This document shows positions 1-12,630 of a stretch of 64,000 bases of DNA, in pieces. The DNA is from Amaranthus tricolor (lineage: Eukaryota > Streptophyta > Magnoliopsida > Caryophyllales > Amaranthaceae): positions 13,417,472 to 13,481,471 of the forward strand of contig NC_080059.1 of NCBI RefSeq assembly GCF_026212465.1, read 5' to 3'. The position numbers were made by a program, and so were the translations under genes. The number at the start of each line of letters is the position of its first letter. Position 1 is the first letter of the stretch. Below the pieces are notes generated by a model, which did no database searches, was not told the DNA's origin, and saw nothing but the letters and a program-made list of their open reading frames with translations.

Positions 1-118
1 AGATATACATATACTTCTATACTGCGTTCCACAAAATAAGATTTGATTCGTTGCGAGAAACAAAAATGAAAAAAACGTTAACAGAGTTTTGGGAACTAGG
101 AAACGCAATTTGACCAAA

Positions 119-475
119 TAGGAGTGTTTGGCAATTGGATGTTGGCTTTTTAAGTTGGCTTGTTTAACCAATAGAAATGTTAGGTGTTTTTACTGGCATT
201 TAAGCAAGTTGAAAAAGTCAGCTGTTTATAGAGATGTTGGTAAATTTAGGTATTGGTTGTTGGCTGTTTATTAGAGAAAAAGTGGATAAATAAGCCAAAA
301 GCCAACCAAAAAAGCTAACTGGAGTATTTTTTTATTTTGGTTTAAAAGCTAGCTTTTTAGCTGGCTTAAAAGCCATTCACCAAACACTATTTTTGGTTGT
401 TTAACCAACCAACAAGCCAAAAGCGAAAAGTCAACCAAAAAGCTACGCAAAAAGCCATAAACCAAACACCCCCAA
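119..475. mobile_element. MITE-like repeat with short terminal inverted repeats
   Basis: The left end reads GGAGTGTTTGG and the right end reads CCAAACACCCCC, an imperfect terminal inverted repeat. The inside is built from many short copies of AAGCCAAC / GTTGGCTT in both orientations, so the whole piece can fold on itself. This build, with GGGTGTTTGG-type ends, is usual for small hAT-like non-autonomous elements of plants. No clear target-site duplication could be fixed. It lies in the left part of the eIF2B beta gene's last visible intron. Confidence 0.45.
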
Positions 476-639
476 ATGTTCCATAAATAAATGCAACATT
501 AGAATTGGTTGGGTTAAAACCCCACACGATAAAAAAAATGTTTTCTAATAAAAATATTATGTAATTGAGGTGTGCTCTTAAAGTTAAATAATAAGTTTTA
601 TCAGACGACCATCAAAACGGCGCTACTGTATTGATCAGA

Positions 640-1095
640 ATGTTGTGCTTTTAGAAAGGAACATAGTAGAAAGATAAGAGTAGCGAAAATGTGGATGCTT
701 CGATAAATAAGTGGACATACCTCGAGGGATAAAATTTAAAAAGAAGATATAAGAAAGGGCTTAGAAGTTGCAAATACTGAGGAAAAGATGAAAGAAAATC
801 GTTTAAGATGGTTTCAGAATGTGCAAAGACGATAGTATTAACGAACAGGTAAGGAAGATAGAAAGGTGGAGCTTGGAAGACATAAAAAGAAGGCGAGGAA
901 GACCGAATATGACTTGGAGCACATGAGCAAAAAAGGATATGAATGTCCTAGACTTATAAATTGAGATAGTAGAAAATCAGAATGAATGGAGAAAAAAAAT
1001 CCATATGGACGGGCAATGAAATTGACATATCCATTCATATAGCCGACCACAATTTTTTGGGATTAGGGCTCGATATTGTTGTTGATTGACAAAAA
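640..1095 (+). pseudogene. LINE reverse-transcriptase 3' end remnant
   Basis: Conceptual translation in changing frames gives the C-terminal tail common in plant non-LTR retrotransposons: a stretch like 'VAKMWMLR..SGHTSRDKI', then 'EEKMKENRLRWFQNVQRR', then 'EWRKKIHMDG' and a closing 'PTTIFWD'. This corresponds to the segment downstream of the RT domain, usually 'LRWFGHVQRR', in RTE-like plant LINEs. Several stops and frameshifts break it and the rest of the element is absent, so it is a 5'-truncated dead copy. It sits in an intron of the eIF2B beta gene, on the opposite strand to that gene. Confidence 0.65.
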
Positions 1096-2480
1096 TATTA
1101 TTTTACTTATTTTTCCTTTATGTAATATTAAAATAAAATAACACTAATTATTCGATATATTTAAAGACTAATCACTAACAAAACATATAGTATAAATAAG
1201 CAAGACAAAAAAACTAAAGAGAAAAGTAATGTTCACAAGACATATGTGGACATCACAAAAGGACAGGAGGCAAGGGTCAACAAAAAGCAGGCAGGGCAAA
1301 AGGGCGAGACAGCTGTAAATAATAAAAATGAAAAAGATAAACATTGAGGAGCCAAGTAAGTTTTAGGGTATAAATTTGCTTATTTGATTGTTCGTTACAC
1401 ATCCTCCCCCTCTCCCTAGATATCCATGTCTTAGTGAGAAAGGCAGCGTAAGACAGTCTTACTCAAGACCCCTTGGCAGTTCCCTCCCCACCCCCTTTTT
1501 TTAAAACCCTCTTACCTACTAGTGACCAATAATTGCTCAATGAACATATTAATGAAGATATCTATATGCAAGCATTTGGTCTGGGCACTTTAGTCCGAGT
1601 TGGGATCATTGCAATGACCCAGATCATAATGACGTATTTTTATTTATTTTTTTCCACACTGCAATTTGTTCCCACTCAATGAAGATTTCTTAGTTTCAGG
1701 ATTTGAATTTGATTATGTCAGCTTTGAAAAAAGGTTGTAGAATGTTTATTTAGAACTCGTGAGGAAGAGATGTTGAGAGATTTATATATGTATCGACAGG
1801 TTCACCAATGGTGGTTGTTTCATCCCATTGTCAGCTCCTTCCATGTCATCATTGTCCAAGGTGTTACACAAACTGATAAAATAATCACTTGGACCATGCT
1901 ATCTACTGATATTTCAAAAGGGACCAAAAACAAATGGGATAAGCACCAACGTGTGGACTTGAAATACAACATATTGACTCCTCCAATTGCAAATTGATTC
2001 TTAATCCATCCCGGTCATTCCCCAGAGTGAGAAGCATGGTGCCTTTCCGGCACCTATTTCTAAAGAATAAACTGCTTGTGCAATTATTATTTTGTTTAGA
2101 ATTTTTCCCACAGAATGGTGTCTAATAATCCTACCGATGGAAAGAAATTTAGCATACATATGTACAACTTTTAACTCATGATACGTATTGTACTTGCACC
2201 TTTTCCTTGTACAACCAAATCATGGGGAGCTCCATAGGAATGATCAAGCGTCATTTATGCCTTTGACTTCTTTCTTTTTCCTTCTGTTTTTTTTTTCTTG
2301 GGGGGGATAAAAGTAAGGAATGTTAGATATTTTGAGATCACTGTCAAGATGTCTTGTGACATAAAAATAAACGATTTGCAAAGGCATTTTGTAGAGCGCA
2401 AAACATCAATGGAAAACATAAAAAGTTGTGTAGCATAACTGTAGCATTTAGAATAAAAGGAGGAACCACAAAGAGCTTAC
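1096..2480 (-). other. Intron sequence downstream of eIF2B beta exon 8
   Basis: This stretch follows the GTAAG donor of exon 8 on the minus strand. I searched the reverse complement for the expected last exon, which in plant eIF2B beta encodes about 20-25 residues beginning with a Gly-Gly-His-Asn-like segment, and did not find it. Nothing else coding is convincing. It is AT-rich with a C/T-rich patch near 1398-1420 and 1480-1500. Confidence 0.5.
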
Positions 2481-5400
2481 GTGTCAGTAATAAAGAGACT
2501 AACGAGCTTTGGTGGCACATAATCAAATGCAGGGTTAACCACATGAAGCAGCGGTTCACCATTGCCACTTCCAAAATCAAAACAATCTGAGAACTCTCCA
2601 AAATCGAGCAAATCAGAAGGGGATTTCAGCTCATTAAGTAAGACCTCCGGATTGTGAGGATACAATGGGCATAACTGCAACATAGGAATTCAACACAAGG
2701 AAATCGTGAGCTATATAAATATCATAAATCATCCCAAGGAGAAAGCAAAACAGAAGCCACAAAATTAACATTAAATAGACAAACAAGTAATTTTTTGCAG
2801 GGAAAAGTATTACAGTTAATTTGCATCACAGTTCACATCATGTAGGGAAAATTATGATTTTGAGGTAAAATTAAACAAGCTCAACAAAAAAAGAGCTTAA
2901 AACGAGACAGCAAAATATGTACCACTGGCCAACAGAGCAGTCTTAAGATTTTTAAGACCAGAAGATCAGGAATCATGTATTTCTTTTAATAACACCCACA
3001 ATTCAAATGGTCCCACTATTTTTAATCTTTGTGCTATATACAATTGTTGCAATTTCTTGGGGACGGGGAGTAAATGCTTAATAATAATGAGATCATAAAC
3101 AATTACCTTGTGACTTCCGGCCACTACCACAAATGGGACCGCATGTCTTTGGGCCGCAAGAGCAACCATATTCAAACCAACAGGGGCTATCAGTCCACCA
3201 TTAGCCATGATGGCATGAGCTCCAACAATTACCTTCACAAACGAAGTTACAAATTTTGAATTGCTACATTCAAGAAAAAACGGACATGTAAATTGGAGAA
3301 ATGATGAAATACCATATTAACACGAGATATCATGGCAAAAACAGCAGAGTCTGTGATTACAGTGGTCTGCAGACCTCTTGCCGCTAATTCCTTGGCAAGA
3401 ACATGCCCTTGATACCTAATTCCAACATTGTAGTTAAAATAGTGAAAACTTAAGATAATACACAATGAAATTTTTATGGAAACTAATAGCCTTCTAATAA
3501 ATATAGCAAATGCCAACTTTCCATTCCCTTTAGTTGGAAAGAACTTTATGAGGTTAGGACATCTACCTACATTCTAAGTAATATCAGCATTAGCAACGAT
3601 CTTGAGAAAGCAAAGATAAACAAAATCCACAATTGGATAACACATTTTCACAAATAAGAGATGCAAGCTTAGCAATTTCGTAGTATACCACATATCTCTT
3701 TTCTTTATAAAGATCTTAGCACAATACTAATTAAAGGGCTATGAACTCTCAACCGTATTACACTCGTACGCAGGGAGAACAATCAACTACTAATTGTCTA
3801 TCAATATCTTTTCTCCTTTTTAATTCTTTCTCGAAAGAAAAAATGAAGCTTGAAAAGTACCTTGGAGCACCTTCAGCCACAAAAACTCTGAATGATCGCT
3901 TCTTCTCCTTTGCTGCGCAGAGAAATTCCATCACTGTTCTAGAGCTACCTAAAGTCAATATCACCTCACTACAACAAAATTAGCCATGGTTGAATTAGCA
4001 GCTAGTATACTCCAGGCATTCAAAGGACCAAAAAACAAATTGGAAGTCTTAAATCAAAATAAAGTGCAAATTCACATATTTACACTTGTAGTTCCATGTA
4101 TCTTTGCTATGACAAAGTTAGTAGTTATACTTAAAAAATCTGAAAAGATAATTACCAAGAAAGCGATTAAAAAGGCATGACCACTAATTTAGTGTAGCCG
4201 ACAAAAAGATGCTTAATGTTACAGATAGCCGACTAATTTAGTGGGTAGTGGCCTACTGGGTGGGTGGGTGGGTGGTGGGCGGTGGGTATGAGGCTTACAT
4301 ACCCCCATACACAACCACATTTGCCTGCCTCATATCAACATTACACAATATATTGTTTACTAGAAAAAAGCTTCTACATCTTTCTAAGAACATTTTATTT
4401 AGTTATATATGTTAGATAATTCAGCCTCAAACAACTTTGATAAACTTTCAAGTTCACTATTATGTATTCATTGGTCTTTTTAATGATAATACATAGGTGG
4501 GTATGTGGAGAGCATAGCCACGGAGGGTATACGATATACCAAATTAGATGATGGTATTGGGGTAGTTCAAAAATGCATTTTTGGTTGCAATTACGGTAAC
4601 ATTTGACAGTGATGTGTTATCAAGGATTCAAGGTTAATGTAGTTGTCCCCCAAATATCAGCCTAAAATATCCCTTGAATCATCCTAGAACGTGATTTTTA
4701 TGCTTCTACAATGCGAATAATAGATTTATTACGAATAAGCTGATACATTCTTGCTGGCATGAATTAGAAGTTGGAATATCACAACTCAATGAGAAGAAAA
4801 CATAAATAAATAAACAGCATCACACAAATTTTGCAAATCTGTGACTCAATAAGTGTAAAACAATTGATAATTAATCAATGAAAAAGTTAAGCAGCGGAAA
4901 CAAGAACATACTTTTGATGGATGTGCTCAATAGCTTGTTCGGCAATCTGTTCATGGCAAGTAGTAATATCCTGAATGAGTTCATTAACTGCTTCAATGAC
5001 ATCATGCTTTAATTTTCGGCTTCTGGAGCTCTTATCAGCAGCTGCAGGAATTACAACGACTAGTTTATTACTCTTACTAGCTCTATATAATAGTACAATC
5101 TACTCTGCTTCTGCATTTTAGATGCCCAAATCATAACAATAATATTCATCCTATTACTCACATAAGATGGCTTTCACTTTCAGCTACCCATTATTTCTAT
5201 CTAGAAAAACAAGAATGTTTTCTAACGCATGTAAACAAGTCAGGCTATATCATTAATGGTTTGCCAAGGTCATGATTAGGGGTACAACCATAGTATGACA
5301 AAAAATTTCATTTTTACAACAGACAATTAAATTTAACAGTCAAAGCGATAAGAAGCAATTGCTTGTCACTGCCTCCAGTATAAGCTACTTTGTTGTTTGC

Positions 5401-8400
5401 TCTTGCTAAAAAGTACACTGCACAAAAGTTGGGTGATTTCATATTTTTCTAACCGCGAGCAGTAAATGTTCTTTTCATTAATGTTTACCAACTCTAACTT
5501 GTGTTTTATCTTAGTTTCTTTAGCTAATCTATTGTTCTTTGCATCTCTTAATATAACTGCTCAGGCGATTTTTTTAATTCTTGTATCTTTGTATCAAACC
5601 TCAAGTAATAATGTTGTAACATCCTCTTTTATAAACATATACCAGAGAACTTAAAAGGTGCAGTGTACATCTCTTTTTCACTAAGTATACATCTCATTGA
5701 TCATTCACTTATGCACAACTTTGATTTTAATCTTATATATTTTTGTTATGTATTTGCAAAATAATTATTCAACATTCTCATACTCAATTTTTGTGATTAC
5801 ATTTTACTACAAAAATAATTCAGTAGCTTGTAAAATTATAATGTAGTATACTTTTCAACTAGAAAAGAAATCACCTAATTTATCTTTTTGTTACAGCTTC
5901 ATCAGCTAAGCGAACCTCCAAGAGCTGGCTTGTAGAACAAAATCAACCTCCAAGAGCTAGCTTATATAACAGCTAAGCAAACCGCCAAGAGCAAAGTAGT
6001 AGAACAGCTAAGCTAACCTCTAAGTCTAAAAACAACTTGTAGAACAGGAACAGCTAAGCTAACACTTCATGACACACCAAGAGCTAGCTTATATTTCCAA
6101 CAAAATTGTTGAAACATAATAAGATCAGTGCTAAGCACCAAACCCCAAATTCCAGATATTCTGTAATTTGTCATATTGTAATAGAAATTATTCAAGCCAC
6201 CAAACATTTGGAAAATTCACGGCTAATCAGTTCACAGAGTCTACATATGCTCATTGATATTTGAAATATCCATCAAACAACTATGAGAAGGCTTAATTTT
6301 TCAAGAAGAAAATGACACAACCACTGAAACTACAAACAGTGCAACTTACATTTGCTTTTCCCTTCAGAATCACCCCCAGATGAAGAAGTATGGGGAACAG
6401 CATTGGGATCAGGAACGTCCTCAAGTAGAGTCTGCAAAGATGGTGGGCGCAAAGTGCTTCTTGCTGCAGCAGCTACAGCAGCTGCTGACAGGACAGGGTG
6501 ATCATCCTTGTCATCATCATCATCATCATCACTTCCAACAGAAATGTTCAGGTCACCTATAGACGCTGTAGTAAGAGATAAATCCTCTTCCCTAATAATG
6601 TGCAGCACCCTCCGAATAATATTACCAACAGCAAGCTCTGCAAATAAACACAAATGAAAGTCACTAGAAGTTCCTACAAAATGTATCCTGGAAATGAGGT
6701 GCAACCATGCAAGAAGCCATGAGGTGAAAGTACAACTAGTACCTAATTACTATTAACTTGTTTTTCTGATTTGATTTTAACCTATTTTATGATATAGCTT
6801 GATCATAATACATGATATGAGGGTGTACTGTTATTAAGAAAATCTTACACTAGATAGTACTTATATGACTAAAGATGCACTAATTAAACTCATACCCTAG
6901 CTAAACTTTCCGGCCACTCTAATACCTAACTTACCGGATCCCGTCTAACTGTCAAAAGCAATATGACTGTTGTAAGATCGCCTATAACTTAAGGGTTCTT
7001 ACAAGCTCTTAACAATGAACAAAGGAAAGAACGATGAAGGTGGGTGAGAGGGATGAATGTTGAATGGAAAAGGAGCAAGTTTTTGTTGTTTTTATACTAA
7101 ATTTTCGAACGAAAACAAAAGGAAACGATAATGGCTAACTCAATACTCACTATAATTCCATGTAGCAAATAAGGAGGCTCTTAAAGCACAAGTGTATTCG
7201 CCAATTACACTAAGCATAAGAACTTTTGCAAATACGAATCTAATCCAAAAATCATATAAACAACGAGAATTTGAAACAAAGTTGTTTCGGGTTTTTCTTT
7301 ATCATTATTTCACTGATAACAATGGAGTACAAGCTAAGCCATATATAAGAAAGCAAAAACGAAAAATAACTACTCAAAACTACTAGTGGAAACCGTGAGG
7401 GAGAGCCAGCCACAACCGTTTGGTAGTTACCAAAAGTGGCCGGTTGGTATCTACTTGGTAACCACCTCCCATGTGCTCCATTTGCGGGAAATAACTCCCC
7501 ACAATGAGTAACTCCTTACGTAACTTTCGTCCCATGCTTTCCTACTTACAAAACCAAAAATAACTACTAGAAACTAACTCTAACTTCTATTAACTACCAC
7601 TACTATAAATAACTTACATAAAATAACTACCTAGCTAAGATGGACTAAACTAGGACTTTGAAGATGACGGTTTTGAGAAAATATTCCACACGCCAAGATG
7701 CTTGAAACTTGACTAGGATTTTCGACCCCCTTTTTGTGCATGATTAAACAATTAATTCAATTAACTCTTCACTTTGGCGTCACAAGTGGATCAAATGTGG
7801 ACTGAAATTCTTGGTGTGTTTGCGCGCCTTTGCTTGATCGTCATCTTTGTTTGCTTCATAATCTTGTGCTGTCATACTTGCCTAAAGACTTCTAAAATAC
7901 TTGAAGTAAAATGACATTTTAACTAAAACACTTAACATTTAACTTAAAAATAAAAGGTTCGACTCAAATACAAACAAACTGAAAGCTGACTCAAAAACAA
8001 ACAAACTGAAAGCTAAGTAAATAAAATTCGGATTTGATTAAGACAAGGCTTGAACTAAGGATGATCTTTGAAAGGTGGATTAAAAGATTGCTTGTTGAAT
8101 GAGGGTGGTGCGCCAACACTGACTCAGGCCCTTGACAACTCTACAAGATCAAAAAATTCATATGACTACAACATTTATGATGTTGTTACCAGAATGACAG
8201 CAAAACCACATAAAAAACCCAGAAAGAGATAGGAGAGTGAAAACAGTCACTACTAATGAAAGATCTTCTCATGCTTACGGCTACCGCCTCTCTATTTTAT
8301 TGTCATTAGAACTAAATAAGACTCAAAATACCACCTCTCAATAGCAATGCTATGGAAAAAGTTTATGCAACAAAATTGTATCTTCCTCTTTATGATATGG

Positions 8401-9108
8401 CATACTCACGCGACAGACATACTAACCCAACAAAACAAAAGGAAATTTCATGTGTCAAAAATATAAATAAATTGGAAAGAGCAACGCATAAGATCAACCA
8501 CTGCCAGATGACCAAGAGATTCTCCCTTAGCCTTTTAAGGGGGGATGGTAAGGGAGAGAGAAGGGAGTGCAAGCACAAACTACAAAGCAACATAATGTGC
8601 CATACCAAACATTTGACCTTATTTTGAACAAAACAAGACCTTATGCTAAGAAGGAAATTCTTCCACTGCCTTTCCTATTTCACCCTCTCTCCTAAAGCTC
8701 CTACTTTTAACTTGATTTTCGATAATTTGATATTTATGAGCTATCCTATGAAATTTACGCAGAAAATCAAAAGAACGGCCTTCTACCCATGATTTGCTAT
8801 GTAGACAGTAAAGAGGCCTACCAACAGGATTTGCAGCAATCAGCTGCTCTCCAACAGCCTTTATAGCATTAATAAGAGCACCGGCCTGATTTGTATACGG
8901 AATTCTTTGTTGTGATATAACTGAACGAAGCAACTCTGCTGTGTGCCTAGCCGTGGCTTGTGACCCCTCAATTTTGCTAAGAAACCAAAAACTGATGAGA
9001 ATTAAAAATCACATTTTTTATGTAATTTGTAAGAAAATCTTAAAAAAACACTCACCGTTTCCTAAGTTTGTTTTGAAAATCATTAACAAGAGAGTGTAAG
9101 TCGGGCAT
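2481..9108 (-). CDS. Translation initiation factor eIF2B subunit beta (3' end missing from window)
   Basis: eIF2B is the cytosolic guanine-nucleotide exchange factor that recharges eIF2 with GTP; beta is one of its regulatory (alpha/beta/delta) subunits, which sense phosphorylated eIF2. Eight coding exons are read on the minus strand: 9056-9108, 8822-8976, 6350-6637, 4912-5041, 3861-3968, 3313-3415, 3107-3232 and 2481-2674. All introns are GT..AG and phases join without error, giving about 385 residues. The start is ATG at 9108 (MPDLHSLVNDF). The N-terminal helical part has LLRSVISQQRIP; exon 3 holds a low-complexity poly-Asp run written as a CAT repeat on the plus strand, followed by STLRPPSLQTLLEDVPD. 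The Rossmann-like IF-2B domain has VILTLGSSRTVMEF, VFVAEGAPRYQGHVLAKEL and GAHAIMANGG. The gene is recognised by near-continuous match to remembered plant eIF2B beta sequence. The last short exon is not seen; the reading frame ends at the donor at 2480/2479. No stops or frameshifts occur, so it looks functional unless the 3' end is lost. Confidence 0.93.
4185..4310. repeat. GGGT simple repeat with flanking direct repeats in intron 4
   Basis: A short run of TGGG/GGTGGG units at about 4251-4290 is preceded by two copies of a motif around 'AGCCGAC' and 'CTAATTTAGTG'. It lies in the intron between eIF2B beta exons 4 and 5 and has no other visible role. Confidence 0.5.
5890..6110. repeat. Imperfect minisatellite in intron 3 of eIF2B beta
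   Basis: At least four degenerate copies of a unit built from CAGCTAAGC, ACCTCCAAGAGCTAGCTT and TAGAACA follow one another. Unit length varies from about 30 to 60 bases, so this is a decayed tandem repeat. It lies in the intron between exons 3 and 4 (5042-6349 excluded exon borders). That intron otherwise shows only AT-rich unique sequence. Confidence 0.6.
6638..8821 (-). other. Large intron 2 of eIF2B beta, no gene seen
   Basis: About 2.2 kb between exon 2 (ends 8822) and exon 3 (starts 6637), with GT at 8821/8820 and CAG before 6637. Open frames in it (for example near 7192 and 8352) are short and lysine-rich or low complexity, with no recognisable domain. I see no transposon ends in it. 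Confidence 0.6.
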
Positions 9109-9990
9109 TTTTACTTATTTCCAATACTTAAACCTGAAAACATGAAGCACATACATATTACTTTTCACACTTAATCAACTACTACTACACTCTGAAGAAA
9201 TTATTTGTTTTTCCAATAACAAGAATTCCACACCAACACCATGAGACCTAAATATCTTGTATTTGTTAAGTAAGCAACTCAAACCAACGTATGAACAATG
9301 AATCCAAGCCGTGAAAGCAATGTTTATAACTGTTTAGTAGCAATTTAAACCAACATATGAACATTACAATGTTTTCGAAACCCTAAATCTCAATTGGACA
9401 AATTGATAGCGGTAGGCAGTAATTTAAATTAAAAAATAAAAGCCAAACTAATCCAACTTTCAGCAACGATTCAACAGAATCTAGAAAGTAATATATGCTA
9501 AAGCATTGAAATTCAGTGCTAATATACCAAACCAATATATGAAACATAGGAACCGTTTTCAAAACCCTAAGTCACAATGGGACAAAATTTGGAAGTAGGC
9601 AATAAATTGAATTAGAAGAACAGCAAATTAATAGAATTTTCAACAAAAAGTACACAAAGTAAAGCAAATGAAATACTACATATTAAACAATTTATCGAAT
9701 TCAGTTTGGAAATATTAAAGCTTTAATTCACCGTCGACAATAAGAACAATCAAATTCTAAATCCCTAAAATACAAAATCGTAAAATATTACCATTAATTT
9801 GTAGAGCCCTAGAATAAAAGAGGAAAAGCAGAGAGCTACCTTACAGAAGAAAATTTTCAAAACCCACGATATCTGGATGTAATTGGTTAGATTCTCTTGT
9901 TTGATTTTTTTATCCTTTCAGCGTTCTTCGTAGTTCACTGGGTTTCAGCCGAGCTCAGAATCGCTATGTGTTGTTAGACGTTTGATAATA
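9109..9990 (-). promoter_or_regulatory. 5' UTR, leader intron and promoter-proximal region of eIF2B beta
   Basis: Upstream of ATG 9108 the minus strand has TTTTCAG then GTTTAAG, a good acceptor with exon sequence resuming at 9133. A matching donor, AAG/GTAGCT, ends a noncoding exon at 9840. The leader intron would be about 706 nt (9134-9839). The noncoding exon (9840 to roughly 9980) has no ATG, so no upstream ORF is evident. Inside the leader intron two diverged copies of a segment of about 120-180 bp lie near 9340-9475 and 9527-9650, sharing motifs such as AAACCCTAA and GGACAAA. Leader introns often raise expression of plant housekeeping genes; that role here is inference. Confidence 0.6.
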
Positions 9991-10059
9991 AGTGGGAATC
10001 GGAACTGCTGTTTTATGCGTTGTGTCTCACTGTATTTTTAATAGTTAAATTCGACAAGC

Positions 10060-10850
10060 ATTCAATTTTCATAAAACGATATCATTTTTGTAAGATTTTT
10101 TCACATGGTAGTATCTAGTATATGTTTTATCTAACTGTCGTAGTATTTTTTGTTAAATTCATATTAATTTCCGTTTAATTCATTATTTTGACGTTTCTAC
10201 CCTTATTAAGTATTGGTTGTTGTCTTTATAATTTGCCCTAAACCATTTTTATACTCTCAAATGTTTAATTCACCATTTTGACATTTAATTCACTATTAAT
10301 TCATCAAAGCTCTCAAATGTATGTCACAATTTTATTTTCATTCAAATTGTTGTCTTTATAATTTACCTTCATTAAGTACATATGTATTAGTGCTTGAAAT
10401 GCACCTTTTGAATTTTATAATCCTAATTAAGTACATTAAGTGAACATTATGGCTTATGTAATAGTTCTTAAGGCACCTTTTGTCAGAAATGCCAACAATT
10501 TGAATGAAAACAAAGTTGTTACAACATTTAAGAGCGTTGATGAATTAAAATGGTGAATAAAACGTCAAAATGGTGAATAAAACGTCAAAATGGTGAATTA
10601 AACATTTGAGAGCATAAAAATGGCTTAAGGCAAATTATAAAGACAACAACTAACACTTAATAAGGGTAAAAACATCAAAATGATGACTTAAACGGAAATT
10701 GACAAGAATTTAGCGAAAAATGCTAGGTAGTTAGATAAGGCATAAATTGGATGCTACCATAAAGAAAAATCTTATAAAAGTGCTACCACTTGCATTTCAT
10801 AAAAGTTCGATGCTATAATATGAAATTTCTCTAATAATAATAATAAGTAG
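10060..10850. mobile_element. Foldback element A: long inverted repeat
   Basis: The left arm (about 10065-10355) and the reverse complement of the right arm (about 10491-10848) align over roughly 300 bases with perhaps 80-85% identity. Shared landmarks are AATTTCCGTTTAA, TTACCCTTATTAAGT, GTTGTCTTTATAATTTGCC, CTCAAATGTTTAATTCACC and TTCATTCAAATTGTTG. The loop is about 135 bp. The right arm has an extra copy of a 20-bp unit containing ATTCACCATTTTGACGTT. Long-armed elements like this are typical of foldback or Mutator-like MITEs. No ORF is present. It begins just upstream of the eIF2B beta transcription start. Confidence 0.75.
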
Positions 10851-11929
10851 TATTAAAAAGGGAATTATATGGACATTCAATGATAAGATGATCATGTGAC
10901 TATGGAGCAATAGAGCATAATACACGCCTAGTAGATATAGGCTAACCCATGCAAGTCTTCATCGTTTAGATTAGGAAATTAACTTAAGGAGAAGTAAATC
11001 AATAATAAGTTATGGCTTTCCATGATACAAGTTCCTAACTGCTAAGATGGTTGCATTAAGCTTTGGATATTTTGAACTCATGTTGTGCCAAGAGACAATC
11101 CTATCCCACCAAATTACAATAATGGTTTTTGTTTTATATTCTTTCTTAGCATCCAAGAACAAGAGTTTAGGAGAACCTTTTTCATCATGTTGGCTTATTT
11201 TATATAATACGCATGCACTTTTCACCCATAATCGATTTTTTTATATTGATGCCCCATAGGTGATTAATGATATATGTTTGATTCCAAATCACAAAATTCT
11301 TCAAATTTTGTCTCCCATAAGCCTTTAGAAGGCATATTACGAACTCTTCTTGAGTTCTCGATACATAACCATAAGTAGGATTTGCAGGTTGCTTGGACAA
11401 AGTTTACGATTTATTTGGCAATCGGAATATATGGCTTGAAAAACTTGAATACTAGCTAACACACTACCTATGAGTTGTAGTCTTCTAGCATAAGACAAGG
11501 TTTTGGAGGTCCAGTTTTGAATTATGTGATGTTCTGTTTACTTAAGCACACAGGAATTCCAAGATATTTAAAAAGGGTGTCCGCTCTAGGCTCTAACATA
11601 TCTAACTCTTAGATTATAACAATTATACCATCTTTATAAATTGCACACTTTTCAGAGTTTGTAGCAAGTCCAAAAGCAAATGAACAATTCTCAAATTCAC
11701 TCATCAACCTTTTTATAGACTATTTCTTTCACAAACAATAATATATAGATCATTAGCAAAAAAGGAGATGTGTAATGTTAACTCTCTTGTATCTAGGATG
11801 GAAGGTAAAGTTCTTATCCCACTCATAACATTTATCCTTCTTAAGAGATAATCCATATCTATAACAAAGAGATAAGCCGATACTGAATCTCTATGTCTCA
11901 ATCCTTTTGCAACTTTTAATAGTTTGGGG

Positions 11930-12630
11930 TGTAACACCCCTACCTGTTAGACCGCCGATGACTACCCATGGAGATTATAAACTGGCCCCACAAATCAACA
12001 CAAGTCTTTTCAGCGCGCTTTGGCCTCAATTGTGCACACCTAGGAAAATTTCCCATGAGGTCACCCATCCTAAAATTGCTCCCCACCAAACACGCTTAAC
12101 TGTGGAGTTCTTAGCAAAGAAACTCCTTGAAAAAAAGATGCACCTTGTTGATATAGATAGTCTATTAATATTTTTCAAAGCTCAATCCGGGGTATCACAC
12201 TCACCTGCACTTAGGAATACAACATCCTCATTGAACCTTAGTTTTAGGATCTTTTCCCTCTTAGGTGCACTGAAGACATGATCAACCACGGTTCGTAGGG
12301 TTGCTCTAATACCATATGTAACATTCAGGCCTGTCGGTCCGCAGGTGACTACCTATGGAGACTGTAGACTGGCCTGACAAACCAACGTAAGTGTTTTCAG
12401 CGCACTTTAACCTCACTTGTGCGCACCTAGATAAACATTTCAAAAGGTCACCCATCCTAAAATTACTCCTCACCAAGCACACTTAATTATGAAGCTCTTA
12501 GCAAATGAACCCCCATGAAAAGAAGATATACCTTGTTGATATAGATAGTCTATTAATCCTTTCTAAAGCTACACCTTGTTGATATAGATAGTCTATTAAT
12601 CCTTTCTAAAACTTAATCATGGGGTGATTA
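11930..12630 (-). mobile_element. Cassandra TRIM retrotransposon with 5S rRNA-like LTRs
   Basis: Two related LTRs, 11930-12199 (3' LTR in minus orientation) and 12317-about 12630 (5' LTR), flank a very short internal region of about 117 bp. Both begin TGTAACA on the plus strand and the left one closes GGGGTATCACA. Each contains, reversed, a 5S rRNA-like stretch: GGTCACCCATCCTAAAATT followed by ACACGCTTAACT / ACACACTTAATT and GGAGTTCTTA / GAAGCTCTTA, the hallmark of Cassandra. Minus-strand sequence next to the 5' LTR reads TGGTATTAGAGC, one base off the initiator tRNA-Met primer binding site. It carries no protein gene, as expected. The two LTRs differ at many sites, so it is old. No clean target-site duplication was found. 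Confidence 0.88.
12528..12614. repeat. 43-bp tandem duplication inside the Cassandra 5' LTR
   Basis: The segment with CCTTGTTGATATAGATAGTC and TTAATCCTTTCTAAA occurs twice back to back in this LTR but once in the other LTR (around 12146-12180). It arose after insertion or in the source copy's 5' LTR. Confidence 0.8.

Noticed and set aside
1770..1997. Possible last exon of eIF2B beta or a small gene
   Set aside because: Plus strand, no match to the expected C-terminal residues and no supporting splice frame.
6380..6562. Plus-strand frame with a poly-His run
   Set aside because: It is the antisense of the poly-Asp codons in eIF2B beta exon 3.
11930..12630. Genuine 5S rRNA genes
   Set aside because: The 5S-like pieces are partial, reversed, diverged and sit in paired LTRs with a primer binding site, so they belong to Cassandra.
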